From: Bin80 sp965261255
Lineage (GTDB): Bacteria; Bacteroidota; Rhodothermia; Rhodothermales; Bin80
Assembly (NCBI GenBank): GCA_965261255.1
Contig: CBDHCQ010000004.1
Location: forward strand, 1,860,001-1,924,000
DNA length: 64,000 nt
Direction of reading: 5' to 3'
Below are positions 1 through 8,126 of this stretch, piece after piece. A program made the position numbers and the translations under genes. How positions within the stretch are numbered: position 1 is the first letter of the stretch; the number at the start of each line of letters is the position of its first letter. The notes under the pieces were generated by a model that worked only from the letters and a program-made list of their open reading frames with translations, ran no database searches and was not told the DNA's origin.

Positions 1-273
1 GAGCTCCTCTCTCAGTTTCTCCACTTCCTGCCCCCCGCGCCCGATAACGACACCGGGCTTGCTGGTATGCAGGGTTAAAATGATTCGCCTTGGCGTACGT
101 TCGATCACGACACGGCTGAGCCCAGCCCGTCTTAACCGCGCCTTTAGGTAACGGCGAATCTCTTCGTCTTCAAAGATCTTGCCAGCAATCTCTTTCTTGG
201 TGGCGTACCAGTTTGAATCCCAGCCCCGGATAGTACCGAGACGAAAACCAACTGGATGTGTTTTCTGACCCAT
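1..273 (-). CDS. rpsC: 30S ribosomal protein S3, partial (C-terminus outside window)
   Basis: Small-subunit protein at the mRNA entry side of the 30S head. The visible 91 N-terminal residues start MGQKTHPVGFRLG and reach the KH-domain signature VIGRGG, both typical of S3. The gene runs off the left edge of the window. It is the last visible gene of the S10 operon and lies 25 bases after rplV. No anomaly is seen in the retained part. Confidence 0.95.
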   Translation of the reverse strand, partial: MGQKTHPVGFRLGTIRGWDSNWYATKKEIAGKIFEDEEIRRYLKARLRRAGLSRVVIERTPRRIILTLHTSKPGVVIGRGGQEVEKLREEL

Positions 274-298
274 GTATTCTTCTTAACGTCTCAAGCTG

Positions 299-649
299 CT
301 AGTCTTCATTTTCGGCTTTAATGGTCACGGTCAGGTGACTCATTCGTTTACGGATAGGATGTGCTTGACCGCGTGGAACCGGACGGATTCGCTTTAGCAT
401 CGGCCCTTCGTCAACTCTGATTTCTTTGACAAACAAGTCGTTCTCGTCAAACCGCTCGTCGGGGTTCTTGTCTATCAGGTTATGCACGGCCGACCTGATC
501 GCAAGGGAAACAGGTCGAGTAACGGCTTGCGGTAAAAAATGCAAAACATTCAGTGCCTCGGGCACCGAGCGACCCCGAACCACATTGACCACTCTCCGCA
601 TCTTTCGCGGCGAGCTCGGAATATACTTACGTACGGCGCGTGCCTCCAT
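299..649 (-). CDS. rplV: 50S ribosomal protein L22
   Basis: Large-subunit protein that lines the exit tunnel. The 116-residue product has the L22 order: a basic N-terminus with SPRKMRRVVNVVRG, an acidic middle, and the C-terminal hairpin tip RIRPVPRGQAHPIRKR followed by HLTVTI. It sits between rpsS (6 bases upstream) and rpsC in the S10 operon. The length is normal for bacterial L22. Confidence 0.97.
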   Translation of the reverse strand: MEARAVRKYIPSSPRKMRRVVNVVRGRSVPEALNVLHFLPQAVTRPVSLAIRSAVHNLIDKNPDERFDENDLFVKEIRVDEGPMLKRIRPVPRGQAHPIRKRMSHLTVTIKAENED

Positions 650-655
650 TGTAAA

Positions 656-937
656 TTATCTCCCCCGTATGTCTTTTTTAGATCCGGCATGCCCACGAAA
701 GGTTCGTGTCGGTGAAAATTCACCCAGCCGATGTCCTACCATGTTTTCGGTTACATAAACCGGAATGAACTGACGCCCATTATGCACGGCAAACGTATGG
801 CCCACAAAGTCCGGGGTAATCATGGAAGCACGACTCCAGGTTCGGATTACCTTTTTCTTGTCCGCCTGATTGAGTTGATCCACTTTGCGTTGAAGCTTAT
901 GGTGGACGAACGGTCCTTTTTTAAGAGATCTAGCCAT
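656..937 (-). CDS. rpsS: 30S ribosomal protein S19
   Basis: Head protein of the 30S subunit that works with S13. The 93-residue product starts MARSLKKGPFV and carries the conserved stretches RTWSRAS, GHTFAVHNGR and RLGEFSPTRTFRGH. It lies two bases after rplB and six before rplV, so co-translation within the S10 operon is expected. Confidence 0.97.
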   Translation of the reverse strand: MARSLKKGPFVHHKLQRKVDQLNQADKKKVIRTWSRASMITPDFVGHTFAVHNGRQFIPVYVTENMVGHRLGEFSPTRTFRGHAGSKKDIRGR

Positions 938-939
938 GA

Positions 940-1776
940 TTACCTACGTTTCGTGCCACGCCGGCGTACAATGTACTTGTCAGAATCTGCATTTCGCTTA
1001 CGCGTTTTGAAGCCCTTAGCCGGCACACCCGAGGGAGAACGAGGATGTCCCCCACTCGCCTTGCCTTCGCCTCCCCCCATTGGATGATCCACGGGGTTCA
1101 TAGCCACCCCCCTTACCTTGGGGCGCACGCCAAGCCAGCGTCGCCGGCCCGCCTTTCCTAGATCAATGTTCATATGCTCCGGATTGCTGGTCGTACCAAT
1201 CGTTGCCCTGCACTCCGCGAGAATGCGACGAACCTCTCCACTGGGAAGCTTCAGCGTAACATACTTGCCCTCACGTGCGGTCAACTGCGCAAAGGTGCCT
1301 GCGGAACGGGCAATTTGTGCACCCTTACCCGGCTTCATTTCGATTGCGTGAACATAGGTGCCTAGCGGGATACGGCCCATGGGAAGACAGTTACCCACCT
1401 CCGGTGGCGCATCCGGTCCGTTCTGTACCGTTTGGTCGACGACAAGCTTATCCGGCGCTATCACATAACGCTTATCTCCGTCGGCGTAAACCAGCAGTGC
1501 AATCCTGGCAGATCGATTAGGATCATACTGGATACTTGCAACACGCGCAGGTACACCATCCTTGTTGCGTCGGAAGTCGATCACCCTGTAGCGTCGTTTA
1601 TGACGCCCTCCCTGATGGCGCACCATAATACGTCCCGTCGAATTACGGCCGCCATGTCGCTTAACAGAACGGAGTAACCTCTTTTCAGGTTTGCCGCCGG
1701 GGGTAATCTGATCAAAGGCAGATACCGAGCGCTGACGCTGCCCCGGCGTGACGGGATTGAGTTTACGTATAGCCAT
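940..1776 (-). CDS. rplB: 50S ribosomal protein L2
   Basis: Core 23S-binding protein near the peptidyl transferase centre. The 278-residue product has the N-terminal OB-fold region (GRNSTGRIMVRHQGGRHKRRYR), the SH3-like middle, and the C-terminal signature VRGVAMNPVDHPMGGGEG that contains the conserved histidine. It overlaps the rplW stop by one base (TAATG). Length and motifs are standard. Confidence 0.98.
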   Translation of the reverse strand: MAIRKLNPVTPGQRQRSVSAFDQITPGGKPEKRLLRSVKRHGGRNSTGRIMVRHQGGRHKRRYRVIDFRRNKDGVPARVASIQYDPNRSARIALLVYADGDKRYVIAPDKLVVDQTVQNGPDAPPEVGNCLPMGRIPLGTYVHAIEMKPGKGAQIARSAGTFAQLTAREGKYVTLKLPSGEVRRILAECRATIGTTSNPEHMNIDLGKAGRRRWLGVRPKVRGVAMNPVDHPMGGGEGKASGGHPRSPSGVPAKGFKTRKRNADSDKYIVRRRGTKRR

Positions 1777-2075
1777 TAGACACTCTCGAAGAAATCTATC
1801 TGCTCACTTCCTTTAGCCAGGGTAACGATGGCTTTCTTATAACTGGCTGTTCGACCGGATCTTACTCCCTGACGTGTTATCTGACGACGGCGCTTGCCCC
1901 GGACCCTCATCGTTCGCACTTCTTTAATCTCAGCCATCGGGAATCGCTCCTGCACAGCCTGCTTGATTTGGGTCTTGTTGGCGTTCGGATCTACAACAAA
2001 AGCGTAATGTCCGTCCTCCATCTGGGCCGAGAGCTTCTCAGTAACCAGCGGCCGAATAAGTACTTGGCGACTCAT
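1776..2075 (-). CDS. rplW: 50S ribosomal protein L23
   Basis: Tunnel-exit protein that docks trigger factor and SRP. The product starts MSRQVLIRPLVTEKLS and contains NANKTQIKQAVQ and the basic loop KRRRQITRQG. I chose the ATG at 2075; a TTG three codons upstream would overlap the end of rplD. With the ATG the gap after rplD is five bases. It lies in the S10 operon between rplD and rplB. Confidence 0.96.
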   Translation of the reverse strand: MSRQVLIRPLVTEKLSAQMEDGHYAFVVDPNANKTQIKQAVQERFPMAEIKEVRTMRVRGKRRRQITRQGVRSGRTASYKKAIVTLAKGSEQIDFFESV

Positions 2076-2080
2076 GGTAA

Positions 2081-2728
2081 TCAACTGCTTTGGGTTGAGG
2101 TGTATGCCCAGAGGCTATTCCATATCCCCAGCGTGTCTTCTTCACAGACCAACACTCGGGCCCGCAGAATATCCTCGGCACTCACATTCCGCGCTTCGCG
2201 CACAACGACACGCTCCAGATTTTTGCTTGAGCAAAATACTTCTGGACTGTGCAGTGCAGTCACAATCAGTACCGACTGTCCCTCCAGTCCCAGGTTACTG
2301 AGGAGATCAGACAGCTCACGCGTACTGGGCGCCTCATAATTCAGAGGATCTATCACACGGATCGCTTCTTCCTGCGCCTTATAGCTTAGTGCTGAACACT
2401 TAGCTTTGCGGCGCACTTTTTTGCTGAGCCGTAAGCTGTACTGATGAGGGCGCGGTCCAAATGTCCTGCCACCACCTCTGCGCAGCGGAGAAGCAATATT
2501 TCCTGCACGCGCCATCCCGGTCCCTTTCTGGCGGTAGATTTTTCGGGTTGATCCCTTTACCTCCCCGCGCTCCTTTGTTTTGTGTGTTCCCTGACGGGCG
2601 GCCGCCTGTGTTCGACGCACATCCAGCCATAGCACATGATCATTGGGCTCCACAGCAAAGAGTGTTGCATCCAGAGCGACCGTACGACCGGCCGGTGATC
2701 CGTTATGCTGATAAACGTCCAGCTCCAT
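2081..2728 (-). CDS. rplD: 50S ribosomal protein L4
   Basis: Large-subunit protein whose extended loop reaches into the exit tunnel. The loop region is recognisable in GEVKGSTRKIYRQKGTG followed by the glycine-rich RRGGGRTFGPRP, with the globular domain after it. The ATG at 2728 (MELDVYQHNG) is preferred over a TTG four codons upstream that would overlap rplC. In many bacteria L4 also represses the S10 operon; no leader is visible here because the operon continues upstream through tuf. Confidence 0.96.
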   Translation of the reverse strand: MELDVYQHNGSPAGRTVALDATLFAVEPNDHVLWLDVRRTQAAARQGTHKTKERGEVKGSTRKIYRQKGTGMARAGNIASPLRRGGGRTFGPRPHQYSLRLSKKVRRKAKCSALSYKAQEEAIRVIDPLNYEAPSTRELSDLLSNLGLEGQSVLIVTALHSPEVFCSSKNLERVVVREARNVSAEDILRARVLVCEEDTLGIWNSLWAYTSTQSS

Positions 2729-2736
2729 TCTTCCAA

Positions 2737-3366
2737 TCAACTTTTCTTGAAGAGTTCAACCACGCCATTGGTTGGCCCAGGGACGGCTCCCCGTACGAGA
2801 AGCAGGTTGTGCTCAGGAATGATGCGAGCTACATCAAGGTTTTTGATCGTCACACGGGCGTTTCCCATTCGACCTGCCATTCGCATACCCTTGAAGACCC
2901 TGGACGGATCACTGGAGGCTCCAATGGAGCCTGGGGCACGTTCCCGATTATGTTGACCATGCGTCCGGTCGTTCACACCATGGAATCCGTGACGCCGAAC
3001 TACACCCTGGAAACCCTTCCCCTTACTTATTCCAGCAACATCTATTATCTCGCCCTCCGAAAACACGTTTTCGACGCGTACCTCATCACCAACGTCTGGG
3101 GTCTCCCCGTTCCATGCAAATTCCTTAAGAACACGCAGAGGAGGTACACCTGCTGCGCGAAAATGTCCCTGAAGCGCCTTGCTGGTACGACGCACTTTGC
3201 GTGCACCAAATCCGAGTTGGACTGCATCATACTTATCCTGCCCATCCTTCTCCTTTATTTGCACAACGCGATTTGGGCCCGCCTCAATAACAGTGCAGGG
3301 CACATTATTGCCCGAAGCATCAAAAATGTTGGTCATACCGACCTTTCTGCCAATCATTCCACTCAT
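2737..3366 (-). CDS. rplC: 50S ribosomal protein L3
   Basis: Early-assembly large-subunit protein. The 209-residue product starts MSGMIGRKVGMTNIF and has the central finger KGKGFQGVVRRHGFHG followed by RAPGSIGASSDPSRVFKGMRMAGRMG, the diagnostic L3 core. It follows rpsJ after 28 bases and precedes rplD. Nothing unusual. Confidence 0.97.
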   Translation of the reverse strand: MSGMIGRKVGMTNIFDASGNNVPCTVIEAGPNRVVQIKEKDGQDKYDAVQLGFGARKVRRTSKALQGHFRAAGVPPLRVLKEFAWNGETPDVGDEVRVENVFSEGEIIDVAGISKGKGFQGVVRRHGFHGVNDRTHGQHNRERAPGSIGASSDPSRVFKGMRMAGRMGNARVTIKNLDVARIIPEHNLLLVRGAVPGPTNGVVELFKKS

Positions 3367-3394
3367 TGCCGCACCGAAAAAAGTGTTGCTTTGA

Positions 3395-3703
3395 TTACAC
3401 CTTGATTTCTACGTCAACACCGCTGGGCAACTCAAGCTTGAGCAGTGCATCCACTGTCTTGGTGCTGGTCGAGAGTATATCAATGAGGCGATTGTGACTG
3501 CGACTCTCAAATTGCTCTCGACTCTTCTTGTTAACATGTGGACTCCGCAATACCGTATAAATCACCTTCTTGGTTGGCAGCGGGATTGGCCCGCTTACCA
3601 CCGCTCCGGTGGATTTAACCGTCTTGATAATTTTTTCCGCGCTCCTGTCGATCAGCGAGTGATCGTACGATTTGAGCTTGATGCGAATTTTTTGCCCTGT
3701 CAT
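3395..3703 (-). CDS. rpsJ: 30S ribosomal protein S10
   Basis: Head protein of the 30S subunit and transcription antitermination factor NusE. The 102-residue product has the expected KIRIKLKSYDH start, GPIPLPTKK and the long loop SPHVNKKSREQFESRSHNRL. It lies 19 bases after tuf, which joins the str and S10 operons into one run of genes. Confidence 0.97.
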   Translation of the reverse strand: MTGQKIRIKLKSYDHSLIDRSAEKIIKTVKSTGAVVSGPIPLPTKKVIYTVLRSPHVNKKSREQFESRSHNRLIDILSTSTKTVDALLKLELPSGVDVEIKV

Positions 3704-3722
3704 CGGTCTTCGCTAGGCGTAG

Positions 3723-4913
3723 TTAATCTAGGATTTTGGTAACTACGCCGGCGCCGACGGTTCGTCCACCTTCCCGGATAGCAAAACGGAGTCCCTGCTC
3801 CATTGCCACCGGCTGAATTAATTTTACCTTGAACTGGGTATTGTCCCCCGGCATCACCATTTCCGTGTCGGCCGGCAACTCAATATCTCCCGTTACATCC
3901 GTCGTCCGAAAATAAAACTGCGGACGATAACCCCGGAAAAACGGCGTGTGCCGACCCCCCTCATCCTTGCTCAATACGTATACCTCACACGTAAACTCCC
4001 GGTGCGGCTTGATTGAATCCGGATGCACGATCACCTGGCCACGCTCTACCCCGTCCTTCGCTACACCGCGTAGTAATAAACCCACGTTATCTCCCGCCTG
4101 ACCTTCGTCCAATATCTTCCTGAACATCTCCACCCCCGTCACCGTCGTCGTCGACTTCTCCGGACGAATACCCACAATCTCTACCTTCTCCCCCGTACGG
4201 ACTATCCCTCGCTCGACTCGACCCGTCGCTACCGTGCCCCGGCCCGTGATCGAAAATACATCCTCCACCGGCATCAAAAACGGCTGCTCCGTGTCTCGCT
4301 TCGGCGTCGGTACATAATCATCCACCGCCTGCATCAACGACAATACCCCCGCCTCCCATTCCGACTCTCCATTCAATGCGCCCAATGCCGATCCCTGTAC
4401 CACCGGTACATCATCCCCCGGAAATTCATACGCATCCAGTAACTCCCGTATCTCCATCTCCACCAACTCCAGTAACTCCTCGTCATCCACCAAATCTACC
4501 TTGTTCATGAATACTACGATGTAGGGTACCCCCACCTGACGCGCCAGCAAAATATGCTCCCGCGTCTGCGGCATCGGACCATCCGATGCATCCACCACCA
4601 AGATCGCGCCATCCATCTGTGCAGCACCCGTCACCATGTTCTTCACATAATCCGCATGACCCGGACAGTCCACGTGCGCATAGTGCCGCTCGCCCGTCTC
4701 ATACTCCACGTGCGCCGTCGCTATCGTGATCCCACGCTCACGCTCCTCTGGAGCGTTATCAATCGAATCAAATGACCGTATCTCCGTCCCGCCATAACGA
4801 TCGTTCAACACGCGCGTGATCGCCGCGGTCAACGTCGTCTTTCCATGGTCCACATGACCGATCGTGCCTACATTCACATGCGGCTTCGTACGCTGAAATA
4901 CTTCCTTTGCCAT
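3723..4913 (-). CDS. tuf: Elongation factor Tu
   Basis: GTPase that delivers aminoacyl-tRNA to the ribosome. The 396-residue product has the P-loop GHVDHGKT, the switch-II DCPGHADY, the NKVD guanine motif and the C-terminal domains ending GRTVGAGVVTKILD. It sits between fusA (36 bases) and rpsJ. Its codons look more G-ending than those of neighbours: GAG, GTG, GCG, TCG, TTG and GTA dominate where fusA is mixed. This may reflect strong expression or gene conversion with a second tuf copy. Confidence 0.98.
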   Translation of the reverse strand: MAKEVFQRTKPHVNVGTIGHVDHGKTTLTAAITRVLNDRYGGTEIRSFDSIDNAPEERERGITIATAHVEYETGERHYAHVDCPGHADYVKNMVTGAAQMDGAILVVDASDGPMPQTREHILLARQVGVPYIVVFMNKVDLVDDEELLELVEMEIRELLDAYEFPGDDVPVVQGSALGALNGESEWEAGVLSLMQAVDDYVPTPKRDTEQPFLMPVEDVFSITGRGTVATGRVERGIVRTGEKVEIVGIRPEKSTTTVTGVEMFRKILDEGQAGDNVGLLLRGVAKDGVERGQVIVHPDSIKPHREFTCEVYVLSKDEGGRHTPFFRGYRPQFYFRTTDVTGDIELPADTEMVMPGDNTQFKVKLIQPVAMEQGLRFAIREGGRTVGAGVVTKILD

Positions 4914-4949
4914 TGAATTGCCTAACTAAAAACTGGTTGGTTAACGTTG

Positions 4950-7070
4950 CTAGCCTGTTTTGCCGTAACTGGAAAGAATAACTTTCTCTGCTACAGATTT
5001 GGGGGCGGGCTCATAAGATTCGAATTGCATCGTATAGATTGCCCGTCCCTGTGTTAATGATCGCATATCTGTTGAGTAACCAAACATCTCTGAAAGAGGA
5101 ACCAGGGCCTTGACGACTCGGGCATCCTGTCGCTGATCCATTGACATGATCCGGCCCCGACGGCCATTCAGATCACCGATGACATCTCCCATGTACTCTT
5201 CCGGTGTAATCACCTCTACTTTCATGAGTGGCTCCATGAGCACGGGGTTTGCACGCCTTGCTGCACTTCTGAACGCCATCTGCCCTGCTATTTCGAAGGC
5301 ATTCTGGTCAGAGTCCACCTCATGATGCTTACCGTCAATAAGACGCACCTTGATGCCTTCGACCGGGTATCCTGCGAGTGGCCCGTGGCTCACCGCATTC
5401 CTGAGGCCTTTCTGAACGCTTGGAATAAACTCCTTGGGTATGGAGCCACCAACCACCTCGCTGATAAACTCAAACCCTACACCACTTTCATTTGGACCGA
5501 TCTCCATTTCAACAACAGCAAACTGCCCGCGTCCACCGGTTTGTTTCTTGTGTGTGTACCGCTCGAGGACCGACTTCCTGAAGGCTTCCCTGTATGCAAC
5601 CTGGGGTTTGCCCACGTTGGCTTCAACCTTGAATTCTCTACGCAGACGATCCACGATAATCTCCAGGTACAACTCCCCCATGCCCGCAATAAGTGTCTGG
5701 CCGGTCTCCGGGTCAATGGAAACTTTGAACGTCGGATCCTCTTCCGCAAGCTTCTGGAGACCAGTAGACAGCTTATCGCTGTCTGCTTTTGTTTTGGGCT
5801 CTATAGCGATGCGGATCACGGGATCAGGGAAATCCATCTGCTCCAGGATCACCGGATGGCTGGGGTCAGAGAGGGTATCTCCGGTCTTGATATTTTTCAG
5901 TCCCACAGCAGCCGCGATATCACCCGCTTCGACGCGAGTCACATCCTCACGATCTTTGGCATGCATGAAGAGGAGTCTCCCAACCCGTTCCTTGCGACCT
6001 GTTGTAGAGTTGTATACCTGCATGCCTTTATCCAGCACTCCACTGTAAACTCTGAAAAACGTAAGCTTTCCGACATAAGGGTCAGTGGCGATCTTGAAAG
6101 CAATAGCAGAAAACGGTGAGTCCTTCTGTGGGGCACGTACGACCTCCTTGCCGGAACCCGGCACGATACCTACCACCGATGATACATCTGACGGACTTGG
6201 CAAATAGTCAACTACACCATCCAACAGACGCTGAATCCCCTTATTCTTGAACGCCGACCCACAGAATACGGGTGTAATATCCAAGTTTAATGTGGCTGAG
6301 CGTACAGTAGCCCGGATCTCTTCGGCGGTAATCTCCTCGCCTTCGAGATATTTCATGAGCAGATTGTCATTATGCTCTGCTACGGATTCCAGGAGAAGGA
6401 TTCGCCAATGTCTGGCTTCCTTGACAAGATCCTTAGGGATATCAATCAGATCCCATGTTGAGCCTTGTGTTTTATCGTGCCAGATGATGGCTTTATTCAT
6501 GATCAGGTCAATGACCCCACTGAACATGGCACCGGCTCCAATCGGAATCTGCACAGGCACAGGATTGGCCTTAAGGCGATCCTTCATCGAATTAAGTGCA
6601 GTAGTAAAGTCCGCACCTGTTCGATCCATCTTGTTCACGAATGCGATTCGGGGCACCCGGTACTTGTTAGCCTGCCTCCAAACCGTCTCTGATTGGGGCT
6701 CAACGCCGCCAACGGCACAGAATAGTGCGACGGCTCCGTCCAGTACACGCAGTGACCGTTCGACCTCGACCGTGAAATCAACATGACCAGGCGTATCAAT
6801 GATATTGATCCTGTACTCGGTGTTTGCCTTTTTCCAGAAGCAGGTCGTAGCAGCGCTGGTGATCGTGATTCCACGTTCCTTTTCCTGCTCCATCCAGTCC
6901 ATGGTGGCTCCGCCCTCATGCACTTCTCCCATCCGATGCAACCGCCCCGTATAAAAGAGTATTCGCTCGGTTGTTGTGGTTTTGCCTGCGTCTATATGGG
7001 CCATAATGCCAATATTGCGCATCCGGCGGAGTTTGGAATCCTTGAGCGTATTCATTGGAATCACGGTCAT
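4950..7070 (-). CDS. fusA: Elongation factor G
   Basis: Translocation GTPase. The 706-residue product has the P-loop AHIDAGKTT, switch-II DTPGHVDF, the NKMD motif and domains II-V, including the domain IV loop region around GYPVEGIKVRLIDGKHHEVDSD. The ATG at 7070 directly follows the rpsG stop (TAGATG). An internal ATG at 7055 (MNTLKDSKLRR) is an equally plausible start. Length is normal for canonical EF-G. Confidence 0.97.
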   Translation of the reverse strand: MTVIPMNTLKDSKLRRMRNIGIMAHIDAGKTTTTERILFYTGRLHRMGEVHEGGATMDWMEQEKERGITITSAATTCFWKKANTEYRINIIDTPGHVDFTVEVERSLRVLDGAVALFCAVGGVEPQSETVWRQANKYRVPRIAFVNKMDRTGADFTTALNSMKDRLKANPVPVQIPIGAGAMFSGVIDLIMNKAIIWHDKTQGSTWDLIDIPKDLVKEARHWRILLLESVAEHNDNLLMKYLEGEEITAEEIRATVRSATLNLDITPVFCGSAFKNKGIQRLLDGVVDYLPSPSDVSSVVGIVPGSGKEVVRAPQKDSPFSAIAFKIATDPYVGKLTFFRVYSGVLDKGMQVYNSTTGRKERVGRLLFMHAKDREDVTRVEAGDIAAAVGLKNIKTGDTLSDPSHPVILEQMDFPDPVIRIAIEPKTKADSDKLSTGLQKLAEEDPTFKVSIDPETGQTLIAGMGELYLEIIVDRLRREFKVEANVGKPQVAYREAFRKSVLERYTHKKQTGGRGQFAVVEMEIGPNESGVGFEFISEVVGGSIPKEFIPSVQKGLRNAVSHGPLAGYPVEGIKVRLIDGKHHEVDSDQNAFEIAGQMAFRSAARRANPVLMEPLMKVEVITPEEYMGDVIGDLNGRRGRIMSMDQRQDARVVKALVPLSEMFGYSTDMRSLTQGRAIYTMQFESYEPAPKSVAEKVILSSYGKTG

Positions 7071-7538
7071 CTACAGTCTGAAGTGTGCAAATGCCTTATT
7101 TGACTCTGCCATTCTGTGTGTGTCATCTTTCTTCTTGACCGCAGCACCTTCTCCCTTTGAAGCAGAATAAAGCTCTCCCGCCAGTCGCTGCGCCATCGAA
7201 CGATCGGACCTATTTGATGCTTGCTGAATGATCCATCTGAAAGCCAGGGCCGTCCGACGTTCTGCACGAACTTCAATGGGGACCTGATAGGTTGCTCCAC
7301 CTACGCGCCGGCTGCGCACTTCAACCAGGGGGGCAACATTTTCAATTGCCTTACGAAAAATTTCCACACCCGACTCTCCTGAACGCTGTTCAATCTGCGT
7401 GAAAGCATCGTAAACGATCTTCCGGGCAATACTTTTCTTGCCGTGGAGCATAACGTAGTTGACGAACTGCGCTACGAGTGCATCCTGATACTTCGGATCC
7501 GGCGTAACCAAACGCCGCTCAGCTGATTTTCTACGCAT
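7071..7538 (-). CDS. rpsG: 30S ribosomal protein S7
   Basis: Head-assembly protein that contacts the E-site tRNA. The 155-residue product starts MRRKSAERR and carries YQDALVAQFVNYVMLHGKKS, the hairpin VRSRRVGGATYQVPIEVR and the C-terminal helix region AHFR. It lies 57 bases after rpsL and abuts fusA, the conserved str-operon order. Confidence 0.97.
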   Translation of the reverse strand: MRRKSAERRLVTPDPKYQDALVAQFVNYVMLHGKKSIARKIVYDAFTQIEQRSGESGVEIFRKAIENVAPLVEVRSRRVGGATYQVPIEVRAERRTALAFRWIIQQASNRSDRSMAQRLAGELYSASKGEGAAVKKKDDTHRMAESNKAFAHFRL

Positions 7539-7595
7539 CTGTTAAAGTGGTGACAGCATATATTCGATATCCTGTCGCCCGGTAATTGCAATTAA

Positions 7596-7970
7596 TCATC
7601 TCTTAGGCCGCTTTGCGCCATACTTTGAGCGTGACTGGGTTCTGTCCTCCACACCGGAAGTATCCAGCGCACCGCGCACAATGTGATACTTTACACCCGG
7701 CAAGTCCTTGACACGCCCCCCTCTTACTAGCACGATTGAGTGTTCCTGGAGGTTATGTCCCTCCCCCGGGATATAGGCGATCACTTCGATCTGATTCGTG
7801 AGGCGCACCTTGGCCACTTTCCGAAGAGCGGAGTTGGGCTTTTTTGGTGTCGTGGTGTATACGCGTGTGCATACACCCCGGCGCTGCGGGTTACCCTGCA
7901 ACGCGGCCGCCTTTGTCTTTTTCACCTTCGGGTGGCGACCCTTTCGAACAAGTTGCTGTATTGTTGGCAC
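7596..7970 (-). CDS. rpsL: 30S ribosomal protein S12
   Basis: Decoding-centre protein. The 124-residue product starts MPTIQQLVRKGR and has the streptomycin-site stretches TTTPKKPNSALRKVAKVRL and GGRVKDLPGVKYHIVRG. Both lysine positions in the decoding motifs are retained, so no typical resistance substitution is seen. The start codon is GTG, fixed by an in-frame TAA immediately upstream, and no Shine-Dalgarno is visible. It is the first gene of the str-S10 run. Confidence 0.97.
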   Translation of the reverse strand: MPTIQQLVRKGRHPKVKKTKAAALQGNPQRRGVCTRVYTTTPKKPNSALRKVAKVRLTNQIEVIAYIPGEGHNLQEHSIVLVRGGRVKDLPGVKYHIVRGALDTSGVEDRTQSRSKYGAKRPKR

Positions 7971-8039
7971 TTAATTACTCAGTTTATATTTATCGGGTAT
8001 TGCTGCGAATTTTAGTCGCAGGTGCCCGGCGGTTTTCTT

Positions 8040-8090
8040 TACAGCCTTTCAATATACGACTTTTTTTATTAAAGTTGCACATCTGTGAAG
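8040..8090 (-). promoter_or_regulatory. Possible promoter region of the str-S10 operon
   Basis: The AT-rich gap between ftsH and rpsL contains, on the minus strand, TATATT at 8056-8051. A weak TGCAAC lies 17 bases upstream of it. This would give a leader of about 70 bases for rpsL. Only the -10-like hexamer is convincing, and this lineage may use a different consensus. Confidence 0.3.
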
Positions 8091-8126
8091 ATATCTTTCT
8101 TGGATTTCTTGCGAAAGTTCTGCTGA

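Noticed and set aside
2461..3405. Long plus-strand frame of 314 codons
   Set aside because: Lies wholly opposite rplD and rplC, which are certain. The translated product has no family resemblance.
5322..6119. 265-codon plus-strand frame
   Set aside because: Antisense to fusA; a shadow of the conserved coding sequence.
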